A stretch of 35,309 nt of DNA from an uncultured Prevotella sp. (GCA_947169685.1 CAMVQS010000026.1:1-35309), one strand, 5' to 3'. Positions 1-8,573 are shown, counted from the first letter of the stretch. The notes: generated from the letters alone by a model not told the origin. Translations and numbers: made by a program.

Positions 1-54
1 GAACCAGGAAAGGCAGGACCAGAATCTGCAGTGTTACCATTACACCATACCCCA
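1..54 (-). tRNA. tRNA-Gln (CTG anticodon), 3' part missing
   Basis: Read on the minus strand from position 54, the sequence begins TGGGGTA, followed by a D-arm with TGGTGTAATGGTAACAC and an anticodon loop TTCTGGT, which gives anticodon CTG (glutamine). It then reaches the first half of the T-arm (CCTGGTTC) at the window edge. The acceptor TGGGGTA is the usual 5' end of bacterial tRNA-Gln. The 3' half lies outside the window. The last pair of the anticodon stem is an A-C mismatch in my reading. A strong promoter lies just upstream at 76-106. Confidence 0.9.
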
Positions 55-75
55 GTGCTTTTGTTTTTGCGGGTG

Positions 76-106
76 CAAAGGTAGTGCTTTTTTCCGAACC
101 AACAAA
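76..106 (-). promoter_or_regulatory. Bacteroidetes-type promoter for tRNA-Gln
   Basis: On the minus strand TTTG (106-103) is followed after exactly 19 bases by TACCTTTG (83-76). This matches the Bacteroidetes primary sigma consensus of TTTG, about 19 bases, TAnnTTTG. It lies about 20 bases before the tRNA 5' end at 54. Confidence 0.8.
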
Positions 107-177
107 AAAAATCGGAAGAAAAATTTAAAAAACCGCAAATTTTTATCATTTATATAAGAATTACAAGAAAAATGTGC

Positions 178-185
178 TACCTTTG
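178..185 (+). promoter_or_regulatory. -7 element of the rsfS-ftsH-cdsA promoter
   Basis: TACCTTTG at 178-185 is a perfect -7 element, 30 bases before the rsfS start. The -33 position (about 155-158, TAAG) is a poor match, so this is a weaker or activator-dependent promoter. The AT-rich stretch 107-177 separates it from the divergent tRNA promoter. Confidence 0.55.
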
Positions 186-214
186 AAGCCATTTTATACA
201 TATATAATATATTA

Positions 215-574
215 ATGGAAGAAACAAGACAATTAGTAGAAACCATCACGCAAGGAATACAAGAGAAGAAAGGAAGCAACATAGTCATTGCAGACCTCAC
301 GAATATTGAGGGAACCATCTGCAAGTATTTCATCATTTGTCAGGGAAACTCCCCTGCACAAGTAGAGGCCATCACAGAGTCTGTGGGCGATATGGCCCGC
401 GAACAACTGAGCGAGAAGCCTTCGGCCATAGCTGGTCTGGAGAACGCCCAATGGGTTGCCATGGACTATGCCGACGTATTGGTGCACATCTTCCTGCCTG
501 ACGTACGTGAGTTTTACGACTTAGAACACCTCTGGGCAGACGCCAAATTAACACATATTCCCGATCTGGATTAA
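215..574 (+). CDS. rsfS: Ribosome silencing factor RsfS
   Basis: This 119-residue protein matches the RsfS/Iojap/DUF143 family in length and pattern. It has a central stretch with IVIADLTNIEGTICKYFIIC, the ribosome-facing W-V-A-M-D-Y-A-D-V-L-V-H-I-F segment and the typical ending REFYDLEHLWADA. Family members bind ribosomal protein uL14 on the large subunit and block subunit joining when nutrients are short. The start at 215 follows an A/T-rich leader 30 bases after a -7 element. It is the first gene of a run with ftsH (17-base gap) and cdsA. The order rsfS-ftsH-cdsA is, from memory, common in Bacteroidales. Confidence 0.95.
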   Translation: MEETRQLVETITQGIQEKKGSNIVIADLTNIEGTICKYFIICQGNSPAQVEAITESVGDMAREQLSEKPSAIAGLENAQWVAMDYADVLVHIFLPDVREFYDLEHLWADAKLTHIPDLD

Positions 575-591
575 ATTGTAGAACAAAAGAT

Positions 592-2610
592 ATGGAACCC
601 AATAACAACCAACCCAAGATGAACATGCCCAAGTTCAATATGAACTGGATTTATTTCATCGTCATTGCCATACTCATCGGTCTCTATCTGACGGGAGGCA
701 CCAACAGCACATCCACCAAGAAGCAAGTGTCCTATTCCAAATTCAGGGATATGGTCACAGCTGGTTGTGCCAAGAAGATTGTGGTGAACAAGAACCAGAA
801 CGAGTTGTACATGTATGTCAAGCCAGAGAAAGTCCGTGAGGTTTTCAAGCAAGGCGTGGACCAAACAGGTAATGACCCGTTTGTCACGGTGGAAATAGGC
901 TCCGTCGAACAGGTGGAGAAGTTCATCGGCGAGATGCGCACAGAGAAAAAGTTCACAGGTGACTTCGGCTACGAGAACCGCAACAGTAACGAAGTGATGA
1001 ACTTCTTAATTTATAACATCTTGCCCATTGTGGTCATCGTTGGCGTATGGATCTTCATCATGCGTCGCATGGGTGGCGGTTCAGGTATGGGCGGTGGCAT
1101 CTTCAACGTAGGCAAGAGCCGTGCAAAGATGTACGAGAAAGGCGGCAACTTGAACATCACATTCAAGGATGTGGCAGGACAAGCAGGTGCCAAACAGGAG
1201 ATGCAGGAGATTGTAGATTTCCTGAAGAATCCGCAAAAATATACGGAGTTGGGTGGTAAGATTCCCAAGGGTGCATTGCTCGTAGGTCCTCCAGGAACGG
1301 GTAAGACGCTGATGGCTAAAGCTGTAGCAGGTGAGGCTGGTGTCCCATTCTTCTCCATGTCCGGCTCAGACTTCGTAGAGATGTTCGTGGGTGTGGGTGC
1401 CAGTCGTGTACGTGACCTGTTCCAGCAAGCAAAGCAGAAAGCCCCTTGCATCATCTTCATCGATGAGATTGATGCTGTGGGACGTGCCCGCTCCAAGAAT
1501 CCTGCTATGGGTGGTAACGATGAACGCGAGAACACACTGAACGCCTTGCTGACGGAGATGGACGGTTTCGGTACCAACAGCGGCATCATTACGTTAGCGG
1601 CCACCAACCGTGCCGACATGCTTGACTCGGCGCTGCTGCGTGCAGGACGATTCGACCGCCAGATACATGTTGACCTGCCTGACTTGCACGAGCGTACAGA
1701 GGTATTCAAGGTGCATCTGAAGCCCCTGAAGCTCGACGAGACTGTCGATATAGAATTCCTGGCTCGTCAAACCCCTGGTTTCTCTGGTGCTGATATCGCC
1801 AACGTCTGCAACGAGGCTGCGCTAATTGCTGCCCGTCATGACCGTGAGAAGGTGGGCAAACAGGATTTCCTCGATGCTGTTGACCGCATCATCGGCGGAT
1901 TGGAGAAGAAGACGAAGGTGATGACGGAGGCTGAGAAGAAGTCGATTGCCATTCACGAGGCTGGCCATGCCACCATCTCGTGGTTTACGGAGTTTGCCAA
2001 CCCGCTGGTCAAGGTCAGCATCGTACCACGTGGACAGGCATTGGGTGCAGCATGGTACCTGCCAGAGGAACGTGTCCTGCAGACAAAGGAGGCCATGCTT
2101 GACGAGATGTGCTCGCTGCTGGGTGGTCGTGCCGCCGAAGAACTGTTCATTGGGCATATCTCGACAGGAGCCATGAACGACCTGGAGCGAACGACCAAGC
2201 AAGCTTATGGCATGATTGCCTATGCCGGCATGGGCGAAACACTGCCGAATATCTGCTACTATAATAATACAGAATACCAGTTCCAGCGTCCTTACTCCGA
2301 GACGACAGCAAAACTCATAGACGACGAAGTGCTGAAGATGATTAACACGCAGTATGAACGGGCTAAGAAGATTTTGACAGAACATAAAGACGGCCACGCC
2401 GAACTGGCGCAACTGCTGGTTGACCGAGAGGTTATCTTTGCTGAGGATGTGGAAAAGATATTCGGTCCCCGTCCGTGGCAGAGCCGCGCAGAAGAACTGC
2501 TTGAAGCCCAGATGCGTGCGGATGCGGAGCGCATGGCAGAAGAGCGAGCCAAAGAACTGGAAGCCCAAGCCCAGTCCGAAAATACGGAAAATGCTGAAAA
2601 AACCAATTAG
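592..2610 (+). CDS. ftsH: ATP-dependent zinc metalloprotease FtsH
   Basis: This is a 672-residue inner-membrane AAA+ protease that extracts and degrades membrane and short-lived cytosolic proteins. Visible parts in order: a short N-terminal tail, TM1 (about 20-36), a periplasmic domain, TM2 (about 137-158) and a Gly-rich linker. The AAA module follows, with Walker A GPPGTGKT (232-239), Walker B IIFIDEID and the second region of homology with [10 protein letters not shown]. The zinc site HEAGH is at 455-459. The C-terminal tail is long, acidic and Glu/Ala-rich. The periplasmic segment and tail are longer than in E. coli FtsH, as is usual in Bacteroidetes. It sits in the rsfS-ftsH-cdsA run, 7 bases before cdsA, and no separate promoter is visible. 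Confidence 0.97.
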   Translation: MEPNNNQPKMNMPKFNMNWIYFIVIAILIGLYLTGGTNSTSTKKQVSYSKFRDMVTAGCAKKIVVNKNQNELYMYVKPEKVREVFKQGVDQTGNDPFVTVEIGSVEQVEKFIGEMRTEKKFTGDFGYENRNSNEVMNFLIYNILPIVVIVGVWIFIMRRMGGGSGMGGGIFNVGKSRAKMYEKGGNLNITFKDVAGQAGAKQEMQEIVDFLKNPQKYTELGGKIPKGALLVGPPGTGKTLMAKAVAGEAGVPFFSMSGSDFVEMFVGVGASRVRDLFQQAKQKAPCIIFIDEIDAVGRARSKNPAMGGNDERENTLNALLTEMDGFGTNSGIITLAATNRADMLDSALLRAGRFDRQIHVDLPDLHERTEVFKVHLKPLKLDETVDIEFLARQTPGFSGADIANVCNEAALIAARHDREKVGKQDFLDAVDRIIGGLEKKTKVMTEAEKKSIAIHEAGHATISWFTEFANPLVKVSIVPRGQALGAAWYLPEERVLQTKEAMLDEMCSLLGGRAAEELFIGHISTGAMNDLERTTKQAYGMIAYAGMGETLPNICYYNNTEYQFQRPYSETTAKLIDDEVLKMINTQYERAKKILTEHKDGHAELAQLLVDREVIFAEDVEKIFGPRPWQSRAEELLEAQMRADAERMAEERAKELEAQAQSENTENAEKTN

Positions 2611-2617
2611 ACTGCAT

Positions 2618-3505
2618 ATGAAGAATTTTGTCATTCGTGCCATCACAGGCATTCTGTTCGTCGCGGCCATCGTCACTTGCTTTCTTGATCCACGTGCTAT
2701 GGTGTTACTGTTTGCCCTTGTTACAGGACTCACCATTTGGGAGTACACCGGGTTGGTTAATGAACGGGAGAACGTTACCATCAATCGTTTCATATCGACT
2801 GTTGCTGGTGTTTATTTCTTCTTCGCAATGGCCTACTTCTGCAGCGACGTCTATGGTGGTTCTGCCAAATCGGTGGTGTTCATTCCCTATCTGGTGACAA
2901 TCATCTACCTGCTGATTTCAGAGCTTTACGCACGACAGAACGATCCCGTCAGCAACTGGGCCTACACGATGCTCGGACAGATGTATATCGCTCTACCCTT
3001 CTCACTGCTTAATGTGCTGGCCTTTACGGCAACACCTGACGGACGTGTATTGTTTAACACCCTGCTACCGCTTTCTGTCTTCATTTTCCTTTGGGTAAAC
3101 GACACAGGCGCCTACTGTGTAGGTTCGCTGCTAGGGCGCCACAAACTCTTTCCACGCATCAGCCCAGGCAAGTCGTGGGAAGGAAGTGTAGGCGGAGCTC
3201 TCTTTGTGCTGCTGGTTGCCTATGGCATTGGCTGGCTTGACAACATTCAGGTATCCGACCTTGATCGTATGCCCTTCCTGTTCATGGGCATGCTTAGCAT
3301 TCCCGAGTGGTTGGGACTGGGACTCATCGTTGTTGTCTTCGGCACATGGGGAGACCTCGTAGAAAGTTTGTTCAAGCGTACACTGGGCATCAAGGACTCT
3401 GGCAGTATTCTTCCAGGTCATGGTGGAATGCTTGACCGTTTCGACTCCTCTCTACTAGCCATCCCTGCAGCTGTCATCTATCTTTATACGCTAACACTTT
3501 TTTAA
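2618..3505 (+). CDS. cdsA: Phosphatidate cytidylyltransferase CdsA
   Basis: CdsA makes CDP-diacylglycerol from phosphatidate and CTP, the branch point of phospholipid synthesis in the inner membrane. The product is 295 residues with about eight hydrophobic segments. Near its C-terminus is the family signature S-L-F-K-R...K-D-S-G-S-I-L-P-G-H-G-G-M-L-D-R-F-D. The frame is open upstream to 2420, but that part overlaps ftsH. The ATG at 2618, 7 bases after the ftsH stop, gives a normal N-terminus (MKNFVIRAITGILFV). Coupling to ftsH fits the known control of membrane composition by FtsH in other bacteria, but that link is inference here. The GH5 gene follows after 5 bases. Confidence 0.95.
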   Translation: MKNFVIRAITGILFVAAIVTCFLDPRAMVLLFALVTGLTIWEYTGLVNERENVTINRFISTVAGVYFFFAMAYFCSDVYGGSAKSVVFIPYLVTIIYLLISELYARQNDPVSNWAYTMLGQMYIALPFSLLNVLAFTATPDGRVLFNTLLPLSVFIFLWVNDTGAYCVGSLLGRHKLFPRISPGKSWEGSVGGALFVLLVAYGIGWLDNIQVSDLDRMPFLFMGMLSIPEWLGLGLIVVVFGTWGDLVESLFKRTLGIKDSGSILPGHGGMLDRFDSSLLAIPAAVIYLYTLTLF

Positions 3506-3510
3506 TACAT

Positions 3511-4467
3511 ATGAAACGAATATTATTAGCTATCGTAATTACTATTTGCCAAGTCTCATTTAGTGTAGCACAACAAGCACCTGTGAAACAGTGGGGGCAG
3601 CTGCAAGTCATTGGCACTCAACTCTGCGACCAGCAAGGCAATCCTGTTGTATTGCGCGGCATCAGTCTTGGATGGCATAACCTATGGCCACGTTTCTACA
3701 ACAAAAAGGCTGTCAAGACCTTGAAAAACGACTGGCACGCCAACGTTATTCGTGCTGCCATGGGTCTGCATATCGAAGATAACTATCTGGAGAATCCCGA
3801 TTATGCTCTGCAGTGCATGGAGAACGTCATTGACGCTGCCATCAAGCAGGACGTCTATGTTATCATCGACTGGCACTCCCACAAGCTCCTCACAGACGAA
3901 GCCGTCAAGTTCTTTGGACGCATGGCCAAGAAATACGGCAAGCATCCGCACGTCATCTACGAGCTTTACAACGAGCCCATTGAAGACTCATGGGACGCCT
4001 TGAAGGAATATGCCTATACCGTCATCCGGGAAATCCGTAAATACGACCCTGATAATATCATTCTCATGGGATGTCCCCATTGGGATCAGGACATCAATCT
4101 CGTGGCAGCCAGTCCACTTGAAGATGTAACCAACGTCATGTACACCGTTCATTTCTACGCCTCCACTCACAAGGACTACTTACGTCAGCGTGTGGTAGAA
4201 GCCCACAAAGTAGTGCCTATCTTCGTTTCAGAAAGCGGTGTAACCGAAGCCTCGGGCGATGGAGAAATCAATGAGGAAGAGACTCAGAAATGGGTTGACA
4301 TGATGGAGCGTGAGCGTATCAGTTGGGTATTCTGGTCTGTTAGTGACAAGAATGAGAGTTGTTCCATGCTTATCCCCCGCGCCACTGCCGGAGGTCCTTG
4401 GCCTGATGATGTTATCAAGCGAAGCGGCAAGATTGTGAAGGGACTACTCACGAAATATAACAAGTGA
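3511..4467 (+). CDS. Secreted GH5-family endoglucanase
   Basis: This 318-residue protein has a signal peptide (MKRILLAIVITICQVSFSVAQ) and a single glycoside hydrolase family 5 domain. Visible hallmarks are the early strand VLRGISLGWHN, the DWHSH segment, the acid/base Glu155 in Y-N-E-P, His-F-Y-A (HFYA), and the nucleophile Glu241 in V-S-E-S-G. These resemble subfamily GH5_2 endo-beta-1,4-glucanases, which cut cellulose or mixed-linkage glucan internally. No carbohydrate-binding module or T9SS C-terminal domain is visible, so the enzyme is probably periplasmic or released. It starts 5 bases after cdsA, an unexpected operon partner for a polysaccharide hydrolase. Exact substrate cannot be read from sequence. 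Confidence 0.9.
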   Translation: MKRILLAIVITICQVSFSVAQQAPVKQWGQLQVIGTQLCDQQGNPVVLRGISLGWHNLWPRFYNKKAVKTLKNDWHANVIRAAMGLHIEDNYLENPDYALQCMENVIDAAIKQDVYVIIDWHSHKLLTDEAVKFFGRMAKKYGKHPHVIYELYNEPIEDSWDALKEYAYTVIREIRKYDPDNIILMGCPHWDQDINLVAASPLEDVTNVMYTVHFYASTHKDYLRQRVVEAHKVVPIFVSESGVTEASGDGEINEEETQKWVDMMERERISWVFWSVSDKNESCSMLIPRATAGGPWPDDVIKRSGKIVKGLLTKYNK

Positions 4468-4483
4468 ATGGTGTATGACCATT
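4467..4483 (+). terminator. Weak hairpin after the GH5 gene
   Basis: AATGGT-GTATG-ACCATT forms a 6-bp stem with a 5-base loop directly at the GH5 stop codon. An A-rich, not T-rich, tract follows, so it is at best a weak end of the rsfS-GH5 transcript. The region ahead holds only the exbB promoter. Confidence 0.25.
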
Positions 4484-4500
4484 AAAATAAATAAATTTAT

Positions 4501-4531
4501 TTTGTATTGTTCTCGCATATTCGTACCTTTG
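4501..4531 (+). promoter_or_regulatory. Consensus promoter of the exbB-exbD operon
   Basis: TTTG (4501-4504), exactly 19 bases, then TACCTTTG (4524-4531): a perfect match to the Bacteroidetes promoter consensus. The expected transcription start is near 4536-4540. It lies between the GH5 stop and the GTG start at 4558, and shows that the in-frame ATG at 4507 lies inside the promoter and cannot be used from this transcript. Confidence 0.85.
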
Positions 4532-4557
4532 CAGGCAAATTTTTAAAGAAGAAGACA

Positions 4558-5391
4558 GTGAAACAGTTTATTGCACTCTTAGCAGTATGTGGTTTGTTGA
4601 TGTGTGCTCAACCGATGTCAGCACAGAACAAGCCAGCGCAGGATACGACAGAGATTACCCTCAAGGCTGACTCTGTGGCGGACACTGCCGCAGTAGCAGA
4701 AGCCATGCTGGTAGATGATGCCATGCTGGGTGAGGACACCGAAGAAGAAGGTGGCCTGCACAAGATTTTGAAGTCGAAGTTTATTGAAGGCTCCACAGGC
4801 TTCATGTCGCTGGTGGCATTGGCTTTGGTGCTGGGCCTGGCATTCTGTATTGAACGTATCATCTACCTGACGCTCTCAGAAATCAACGCCAAGAAATTCA
4901 TGGCCGACGTCGATGCCAAAATTGAGGCAGGCGACATTGAAGGTGCCAAACAACTATGCCGTGAGACGCGTGGCCCGGTGGCCAGCATCTGCTATCAGGG
5001 GTTGCTACGCATCCATGAGTCGCTTGACAACATCGAACGAAGCATCGTAAGTTACGGCTCTGTACAGACGGCAAATCTGGAAAAGGGCTGTACATGGATT
5101 ACACTATTCATCGCCGTAGCACCGTCACTGGGATTCCTGGGAACAGTTATCGGCATGGTAATGGCGTTCGACCAGATACAAGAGGCAGGTGACATCTCCA
5201 CCTCTATTGTAGCCAAAGGTATGAAGGTGGCACTGATTACCACCATCTTCGGTATCATTGTGGCAGTCATCCTGCAACTGTTCTACAACTTTATCCTCTC
5301 AAAGATTGAGCATCTGACATCACAGATGGAAGAGTCGGCTATCTCGCTGATGGATTCCATCACCAAATATAAGGAAGACAACCATGTTTGA
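4558..5391 (+). CDS. exbB: ExbB/TolQ/MotA-family proton channel protein
   Basis: This is the channel subunit of the motor that uses the proton gradient to energise TonB-dependent outer-membrane transport. From the GTG at 4558 the product is 277 residues. It has a signal-like N-terminus (KQFIALLAVCGLLMCAQPMSAQ), an acidic Ala-rich linker, a first membrane helix near FMSLVALALVLGLAFCIERI, a cytoplasmic domain, and two C-terminal helices with the family pattern IAVAPSLGFLGTVIGMVMAF and TTIFGIIVAVILQLFYN. The start was chosen because a consensus promoter spans 4501-4531. The ATG at 4507 would give an odd N-terminus and lies upstream of transcription. The next gene overlaps it by 8 bases. Confidence 0.88.
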   Translation: MKQFIALLAVCGLLMCAQPMSAQNKPAQDTTEITLKADSVADTAAVAEAMLVDDAMLGEDTEEEGGLHKILKSKFIEGSTGFMSLVALALVLGLAFCIERIIYLTLSEINAKKFMADVDAKIEAGDIEGAKQLCRETRGPVASICYQGLLRIHESLDNIERSIVSYGSVQTANLEKGCTWITLFIAVAPSLGFLGTVIGMVMAFDQIQEAGDISTSIVAKGMKVALITTIFGIIVAVILQLFYNFILSKIEHLTSQMEESAISLMDSITKYKEDNHV

Positions 5392-5758
5392 AGAAGGCAG
5401 TGCATTAGTTGATGTCCTGTTATGGGTGGTTTATCTGCTACTGGGAGTAGTGTCTGGACTGATTATCTGGTCATCTATCCACTCACTTCTTTGTCATCAG
5501 AAGACCGTAGAGCCCACTCGCGGCGTACCAGCAAGAGCCATTGCATGGGGTACCGTTGCCCTGTTGGCTATCACGTTGGCGCTGACGTTCCTACTGGGTT
5601 CCTCGAAGCCCATGCTCATCAATAATCAGTGGCTGAAGGACGTATTCTGGCTGAAGCTTGCCGACATGTTTATCTATACAACCATGATTATGCTGGTGAT
5701 TGCAGCCATTGGTGTGGTTGTCGGTTCATCAGGTATTTTTAGAAAGGTAAAAAAATAA
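5384..5758 (+). CDS. Small three-helix membrane protein of the exbB-exbD locus
   Basis: This 124-residue protein has three clear membrane segments: about residues 8-29 (VDVLLWVVYLLLGVVSGLII), 50-70 (AIAWGTVALLAITLALTFLL) and 90-115 (LADMFIYTTMIMLVIAAIGVVVG). A basic tail (RKVKK) follows. I do not recognise a named family. It overlaps exbB by 8 bases and precedes exbD by 6, so it is translated with the motor genes. It may be an accessory or assembly subunit of this ExbBD system, which is inference from position only. Confidence 0.8.
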   Translation: MFEEGSALVDVLLWVVYLLLGVVSGLIIWSSIHSLLCHQKTVEPTRGVPARAIAWGTVALLAITLALTFLLGSSKPMLINNQWLKDVFWLKLADMFIYTTMIMLVIAAIGVVVGSSGIFRKVKK

Positions 5759-5764
5759 AGGAGA

Positions 5765-6283
5765 GTGATATCATTCCGCAGACGTAAACGCCGCCGTGTA
5801 CCGGCTCTGAACACCACTGCCACAGCCGATATCTCATTCATGTTGCTGGTGTTCTTCCTTGTCACCACGTCAATTGACTCTGACAAGGGACTGAACCGTA
5901 TGCTTCCCGCCATTCCACAAGAGGAGACACAGCAGACGATGGATGTCAGTGAGCGTAACGTGCTGCGTATCTCTATAGACGAGCAGGACAAGCTGGTGTG
6001 TGACGACGAGCAGGTGACGCCCGACGAGTTGCAGGAACGTATCATTGCCTTCATGGACAGGGCAGAGGTTGATAAGCACGTACTGAGTATTCAGGCTAAC
6101 CGCAAAACCAGCTACGACGCATACTTTGCCATGCAGAATGCCATCGTGGCTGCATATCAGCGTCTGCGCAGCGACTATGCCAAGCAGCGATACGGGCTAC
6201 CGCTTGAACAACTCAGCGAAGAACAACGCGACTCCGTCATCATGCATTATCCGCAACGCATCAGCGAGTCGGAGCCGGAATGA
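5765..6283 (+). CDS. exbD: ExbD/TolR-family biopolymer transport protein, first copy
   Basis: This 172-residue protein has a basic cytoplasmic N-terminus (FRRRKRRRVPALN), one membrane helix carrying the essential proton-path aspartate (Asp22 in T-A-D-I-S-F-M-L-L-V-F-F), and a periplasmic domain. The start is a GTG at 5765, one base after a purine-rich AAGGAGA stretch, an unusually short gap. No better start exists because the next ATG is beyond the membrane helix. Its C-terminal extension (about residues 130-172, Gln/Glu-rich) is longer than in classic ExbD. It is followed by a short heptad-repeat spacer and a second exbD. Confidence 0.88.
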   Translation: MISFRRRKRRRVPALNTTATADISFMLLVFFLVTTSIDSDKGLNRMLPAIPQEETQQTMDVSERNVLRISIDEQDKLVCDDEQVTPDELQERIIAFMDRAEVDKHVLSIQANRKTSYDAYFAMQNAIVAAYQRLRSDYAKQRYGLPLEQLSEEQRDSVIMHYPQRISESEPE

Positions 6284-6286
6284 CTG

Positions 6287-6314
6287 AGAGTGAAGACTGA
6301 AAAGTTTAGAGTTT
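6287..6314 (+). repeat. Heptad repeat, four units, between the two exbD genes
   Basis: Units of exactly 7 bases: AGAGTGA, AGACTGA, AAAGTTT, AGAGTTT. Weaker units (TGTGTTA, AGAATTT) continue to 6328. It fills the whole 54-base gap between the exbD genes, which are otherwise packed. It has the same period and base pattern as the arrays inside genes elsewhere in the window. Confidence 0.6.
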
Positions 6315-6337
6315 TGTGTTAAGAATTTAAAGTAATT

Positions 6338-6805
6338 ATGAGTATATTTCGCCGACGTGAACGTGAGGTACCAGGCCTGAACACGGCCTCACTGCCTGAC
6401 TTGATTTTCACGGTGCTGTTCTTCTTCATGATTGTAACGCACATGCGACAGGCCGACCTGAAGGTACAATACCTCGTGCCACAAGGAACAGAGCTGAACC
6501 GCCTTACCAACAAATCGACGGCTCAGTATATCTATATAGGTCCGCCAAGCAAGGAATTGCAGTCGAAGCTAGGCACAGCGACGATTATTCAACTGAACGA
6601 CCATATCGTAACGGTTGACGAACTACGTGACGAACTGACTAAAGTACGTCAGATGATGAGCGACGAGGACTGTGAACGCATGGTGGTTTCCATCCGTGCT
6701 GACAGGAAAACGGAACTGGGCATCATTGCCGATGTGAAACGAGCTCTGCGTGAGGCTGGCGCCCTGCGTGTAAACTATTCAGCTATTGATACAAACGAAC
6801 AATAA
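6338..6805 (+). CDS. exbD: ExbD/TolR-family biopolymer transport protein, second copy
   Basis: This 155-residue paralogue of the previous gene has an N-terminus FRRREREVPGLNTASLPD, one membrane helix with Asp21 in the proton-path position (L-P-D-L-I-F-T-V-L-F-F-F-M-I), and a periplasmic domain. Two different ExbD proteins next to one ExbB is a usual Bacteroidetes arrangement and probably gives a mixed dimer in the channel. That last step is inference. No tonB follows. The next gene is an Lrp-type regulator after 12 bases. Confidence 0.9.
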   Translation: MSIFRRREREVPGLNTASLPDLIFTVLFFFMIVTHMRQADLKVQYLVPQGTELNRLTNKSTAQYIYIGPPSKELQSKLGTATIIQLNDHIVTVDELRDELTKVRQMMSDEDCERMVVSIRADRKTELGIIADVKRALREAGALRVNYSAIDTNEQ

Positions 6806-6817
6806 AAATATAGGAAT

Positions 6818-7300
6818 ATGGCAACTCAGAAACTGGACAAATTGGACAAGCAGATACTGCGTATGATAGCAGAAGACGCACGTGTCCCCTTCCTGGAAGT
6901 GGCAAGAGCCTGCAACGTGAGCGGTGCAGCCATTCACCAGCGCATACAGAAATTGACAAACCTTGGTATTCTGAACGGTTCGCAGTTTATCATTGACCCT
7001 GAAAAGATTGGTTATGAAACCTGCGCCTACATTGGTTTGAACCTAAAGCATCCAGAGAAGTTCGATGGTGTTCTGGAAGAACTAAAAAAGATTCCCGAGG
7101 TAGTGGAATGCCACTATACCACGGGAAACTTCGATATGTTCATCAAAATCTATGCAAAGAACAACCATCACCTGCTGAACATTATCCACGATAAGCTACA
7201 ACCGCTGGGGCTGTCGAGCAGTGAAACCTTGATATCATTCAACACGGCTATCGACCGTCAGCTGCCAATCTCAGACGTCATTGCAGACGACGAGGAGTAA
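6818..7300 (+). CDS. Lrp/AsnC-family transcriptional regulator
   Basis: This 160-residue protein has an N-terminal winged helix-turn-helix (about residues 5-60; LDKQILRMIAEDARVPFLEVA, then N-V-S-G-A-A-I-H-Q-R-I-Q-K-L) and a C-terminal RAM ligand-sensing domain (about 70-150; Y-I-G-L-N-L and V-V-E-C-H-Y-T-T-G-N-F-D-M). Lrp/AsnC proteins are dimers or octamers that respond to amino acids. Which ligand this one senses cannot be told. It lies 12 bases after exbD and may be co-transcribed with it. It ends 5 bases from the convergent folA stop. Confidence 0.93.
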   Translation: MATQKLDKLDKQILRMIAEDARVPFLEVARACNVSGAAIHQRIQKLTNLGILNGSQFIIDPEKIGYETCAYIGLNLKHPEKFDGVLEELKKIPEVVECHYTTGNFDMFIKIYAKNNHHLLNIIHDKLQPLGLSSSETLISFNTAIDRQLPISDVIADDEE

Positions 7301-7305
7301 GCAGG

Positions 7306-7782
7306 CTATCTGACGTAATTCACAAAGGCGTATTCGAAGGCATGACGCTCGTCCTTCGGATGCGCCTCTTTTGTCTCAACACGCCACTCGCTATAATCAG
7401 GGAAGAACGTGTCAGCCTCCTGAGGCACGTCATCAACCTCCGTCAGACACAGGCGGTCGGCCACCTTCACGGCCTGTTCATAGACCGATGCGCCGCCAAT
7501 GATGTAAATATCCTCGTCTGGGCAACAACTCTGCAGCGCCTTCTCCAACGACGGATAGACGTCGCAGCCAGGGAAGTCCTTGCTTCGGCGTGAGAGTACC
7601 ACGTTCCGACGGTTGGGCAAGGCGCCCTTGGGCAGCGAACGGAAGGTGTTGCTGCCCATGATGATAGTATGACCAGTGGTCAGCTGCTTAAAGCGCTTCA
7701 AGTCGTTTGGCAGCCAGTAAATGAGCTTGTTTTGATAGCCGATGGCGCGGTTCTTCGCCACCGCTGCAATAACGCTTATCAT
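7306..7782 (-). CDS. folA: Dihydrofolate reductase
   Basis: This 158-residue enzyme reduces dihydrofolate with NADPH and recycles the dihydrofolate released by ThyA. The folate-site acid Asp27 is in L-P-N-D-L-K-R-F-K, and the cofactor motifs IMGSNTF (41-47) and [10 protein letters not shown] are in place. The position of E. coli Arg44, which touches the NADPH 2'-phosphate, is Ser here, and Glu48 is Arg. The start ATG overlaps the thyA stop by 4 bases (7779-7782), so the two are translationally coupled. Its end is 5 bases from the convergent Lrp gene, with no terminator visible between them. Confidence 0.95.
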   Translation of the reverse strand: MISVIAAVAKNRAIGYQNKLIYWLPNDLKRFKQLTTGHTIIMGSNTFRSLPKGALPNRRNVVLSRRSKDFPGCDVYPSLEKALQSCCPDEDIYIIGGASVYEQAVKVADRLCLTEVDDVPQEADTFFPDYSEWRVETKEAHPKDERHAFEYAFVNYVR

Positions 7783-8573
7783 ACGCTTACCTCCGCTTTA
7801 ATGTGTGGCCAAGGGTCGTAGCCTTCCAACTCGAAATCCTCGAAACGGAAATCAAAGATGCTCTTCACGTCAGGATTAATCTTCATTTTGGGCAATGGAC
7901 GTGGCTCACGGGTGAGCTGCAGACGAGCCTGCTCCAAGTGGTTCAGGTACAGGTGGGTGTCGCCAGTGGTGTGGATGAAGTCGCCAGCCTCAAAGCCCGT
8001 CACCTGTGCCATCATCTGCAACAACAGGGCGTACGACGCAATGTTAAACGGCACACCGAGAAAGGTATCAGCCGAGCGCTGATAGAGTTGCAAGCTGAGA
8101 CGACCGTCTGCCACATAGAACTGGAAGATGGTGTGACAGGGCGGCAAGGCCATCTTGTTCACCTCTGCCACGTTCCATGCCGAGACTATCATGCGGCGTG
8201 AGTTGGGATTGTTCTTCAACTGATCTACCACGTACTGTATCTGGTCGATGGTACCTCCGTTGTAGTCAGGCCATGAACGCCACTGATGCCCATAGACAGG
8301 ACCCAGCTCGCCGTTCTCGTCAGCCCATTCGTTCCAAATGCGTACACCGTGCTCCTGCAGGTATTTCACGTTCGTATCGCCCTGCAGGAACCACAGCAGC
8401 TCGTAGATGATACTCTTCAGGTGCAGCTTCTTCGTGGTCAGTAAGGGGAAGCCCTCACTCAGCGGATAGCGCGACTGTGTGCCAAAGATGCTGATGGTGC
8501 CCGTTCCTGTGCGGTCGCCTTTCTCGGTGCCTTCGGTCAGGATGCGGTTAAGAATGTCTAAGTATTGCTTCAT
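7779..8573 (-). CDS. thyA: Thymidylate synthase
   Basis: At 264 residues this is exactly the E. coli length, and it aligns from the first residue ([16 protein letters not shown]). ThyA converts dUMP to dTMP using methylene-tetrahydrofolate. The nucleophile Cys146 is in [10 protein letters not shown]. The phosphate-binding R-T-G-T-G near residue 21, [12 protein letters not shown] and the C-terminal I-K-A-E-V-S-V tail are present. It starts inside the end of the upstream methyltransferase gene (26-base overlap) and overlaps folA by 4 bases. The three genes therefore form one minus-strand unit driven from about 9772-9803. Confidence 0.97.
   Translation of the reverse strand: MKQYLDILNRILTEGTEKGDRTGTGTISIFGTQSRYPLSEGFPLLTTKKLHLKSIIYELLWFLQGDTNVKYLQEHGVRIWNEWADENGELGPVYGHQWRSWPDYNGGTIDQIQYVVDQLKNNPNSRRMIVSAWNVAEVNKMALPPCHTIFQFYVADGRLSLQLYQRSADTFLGVPFNIASYALLLQMMAQVTGFEAGDFIHTTGDTHLYLNHLEQARLQLTREPRPLPKMKINPDVKSIFDFRFEDFELEGYDPWPHIKAEVSV

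Noticed and set aside
1822..2793. Long minus-strand open frame opposite ftsH
   Set aside because: It is antisense to the clearly real FtsH, has no family resemblance, promoter or ribosome site, and arises from codon bias of the sense gene. The same holds for other long antisense frames, for example 1011-1709, 11806-12633, 14810-15637, 16557-17225, 23465-24517 and 31153-31920.
4507..4557. ATG 4507 as the start of exbB
   Set aside because: It lies within a perfect promoter (4501-4531), so it would not be on the mRNA. The resulting N-terminus also lacks a sensible signal.
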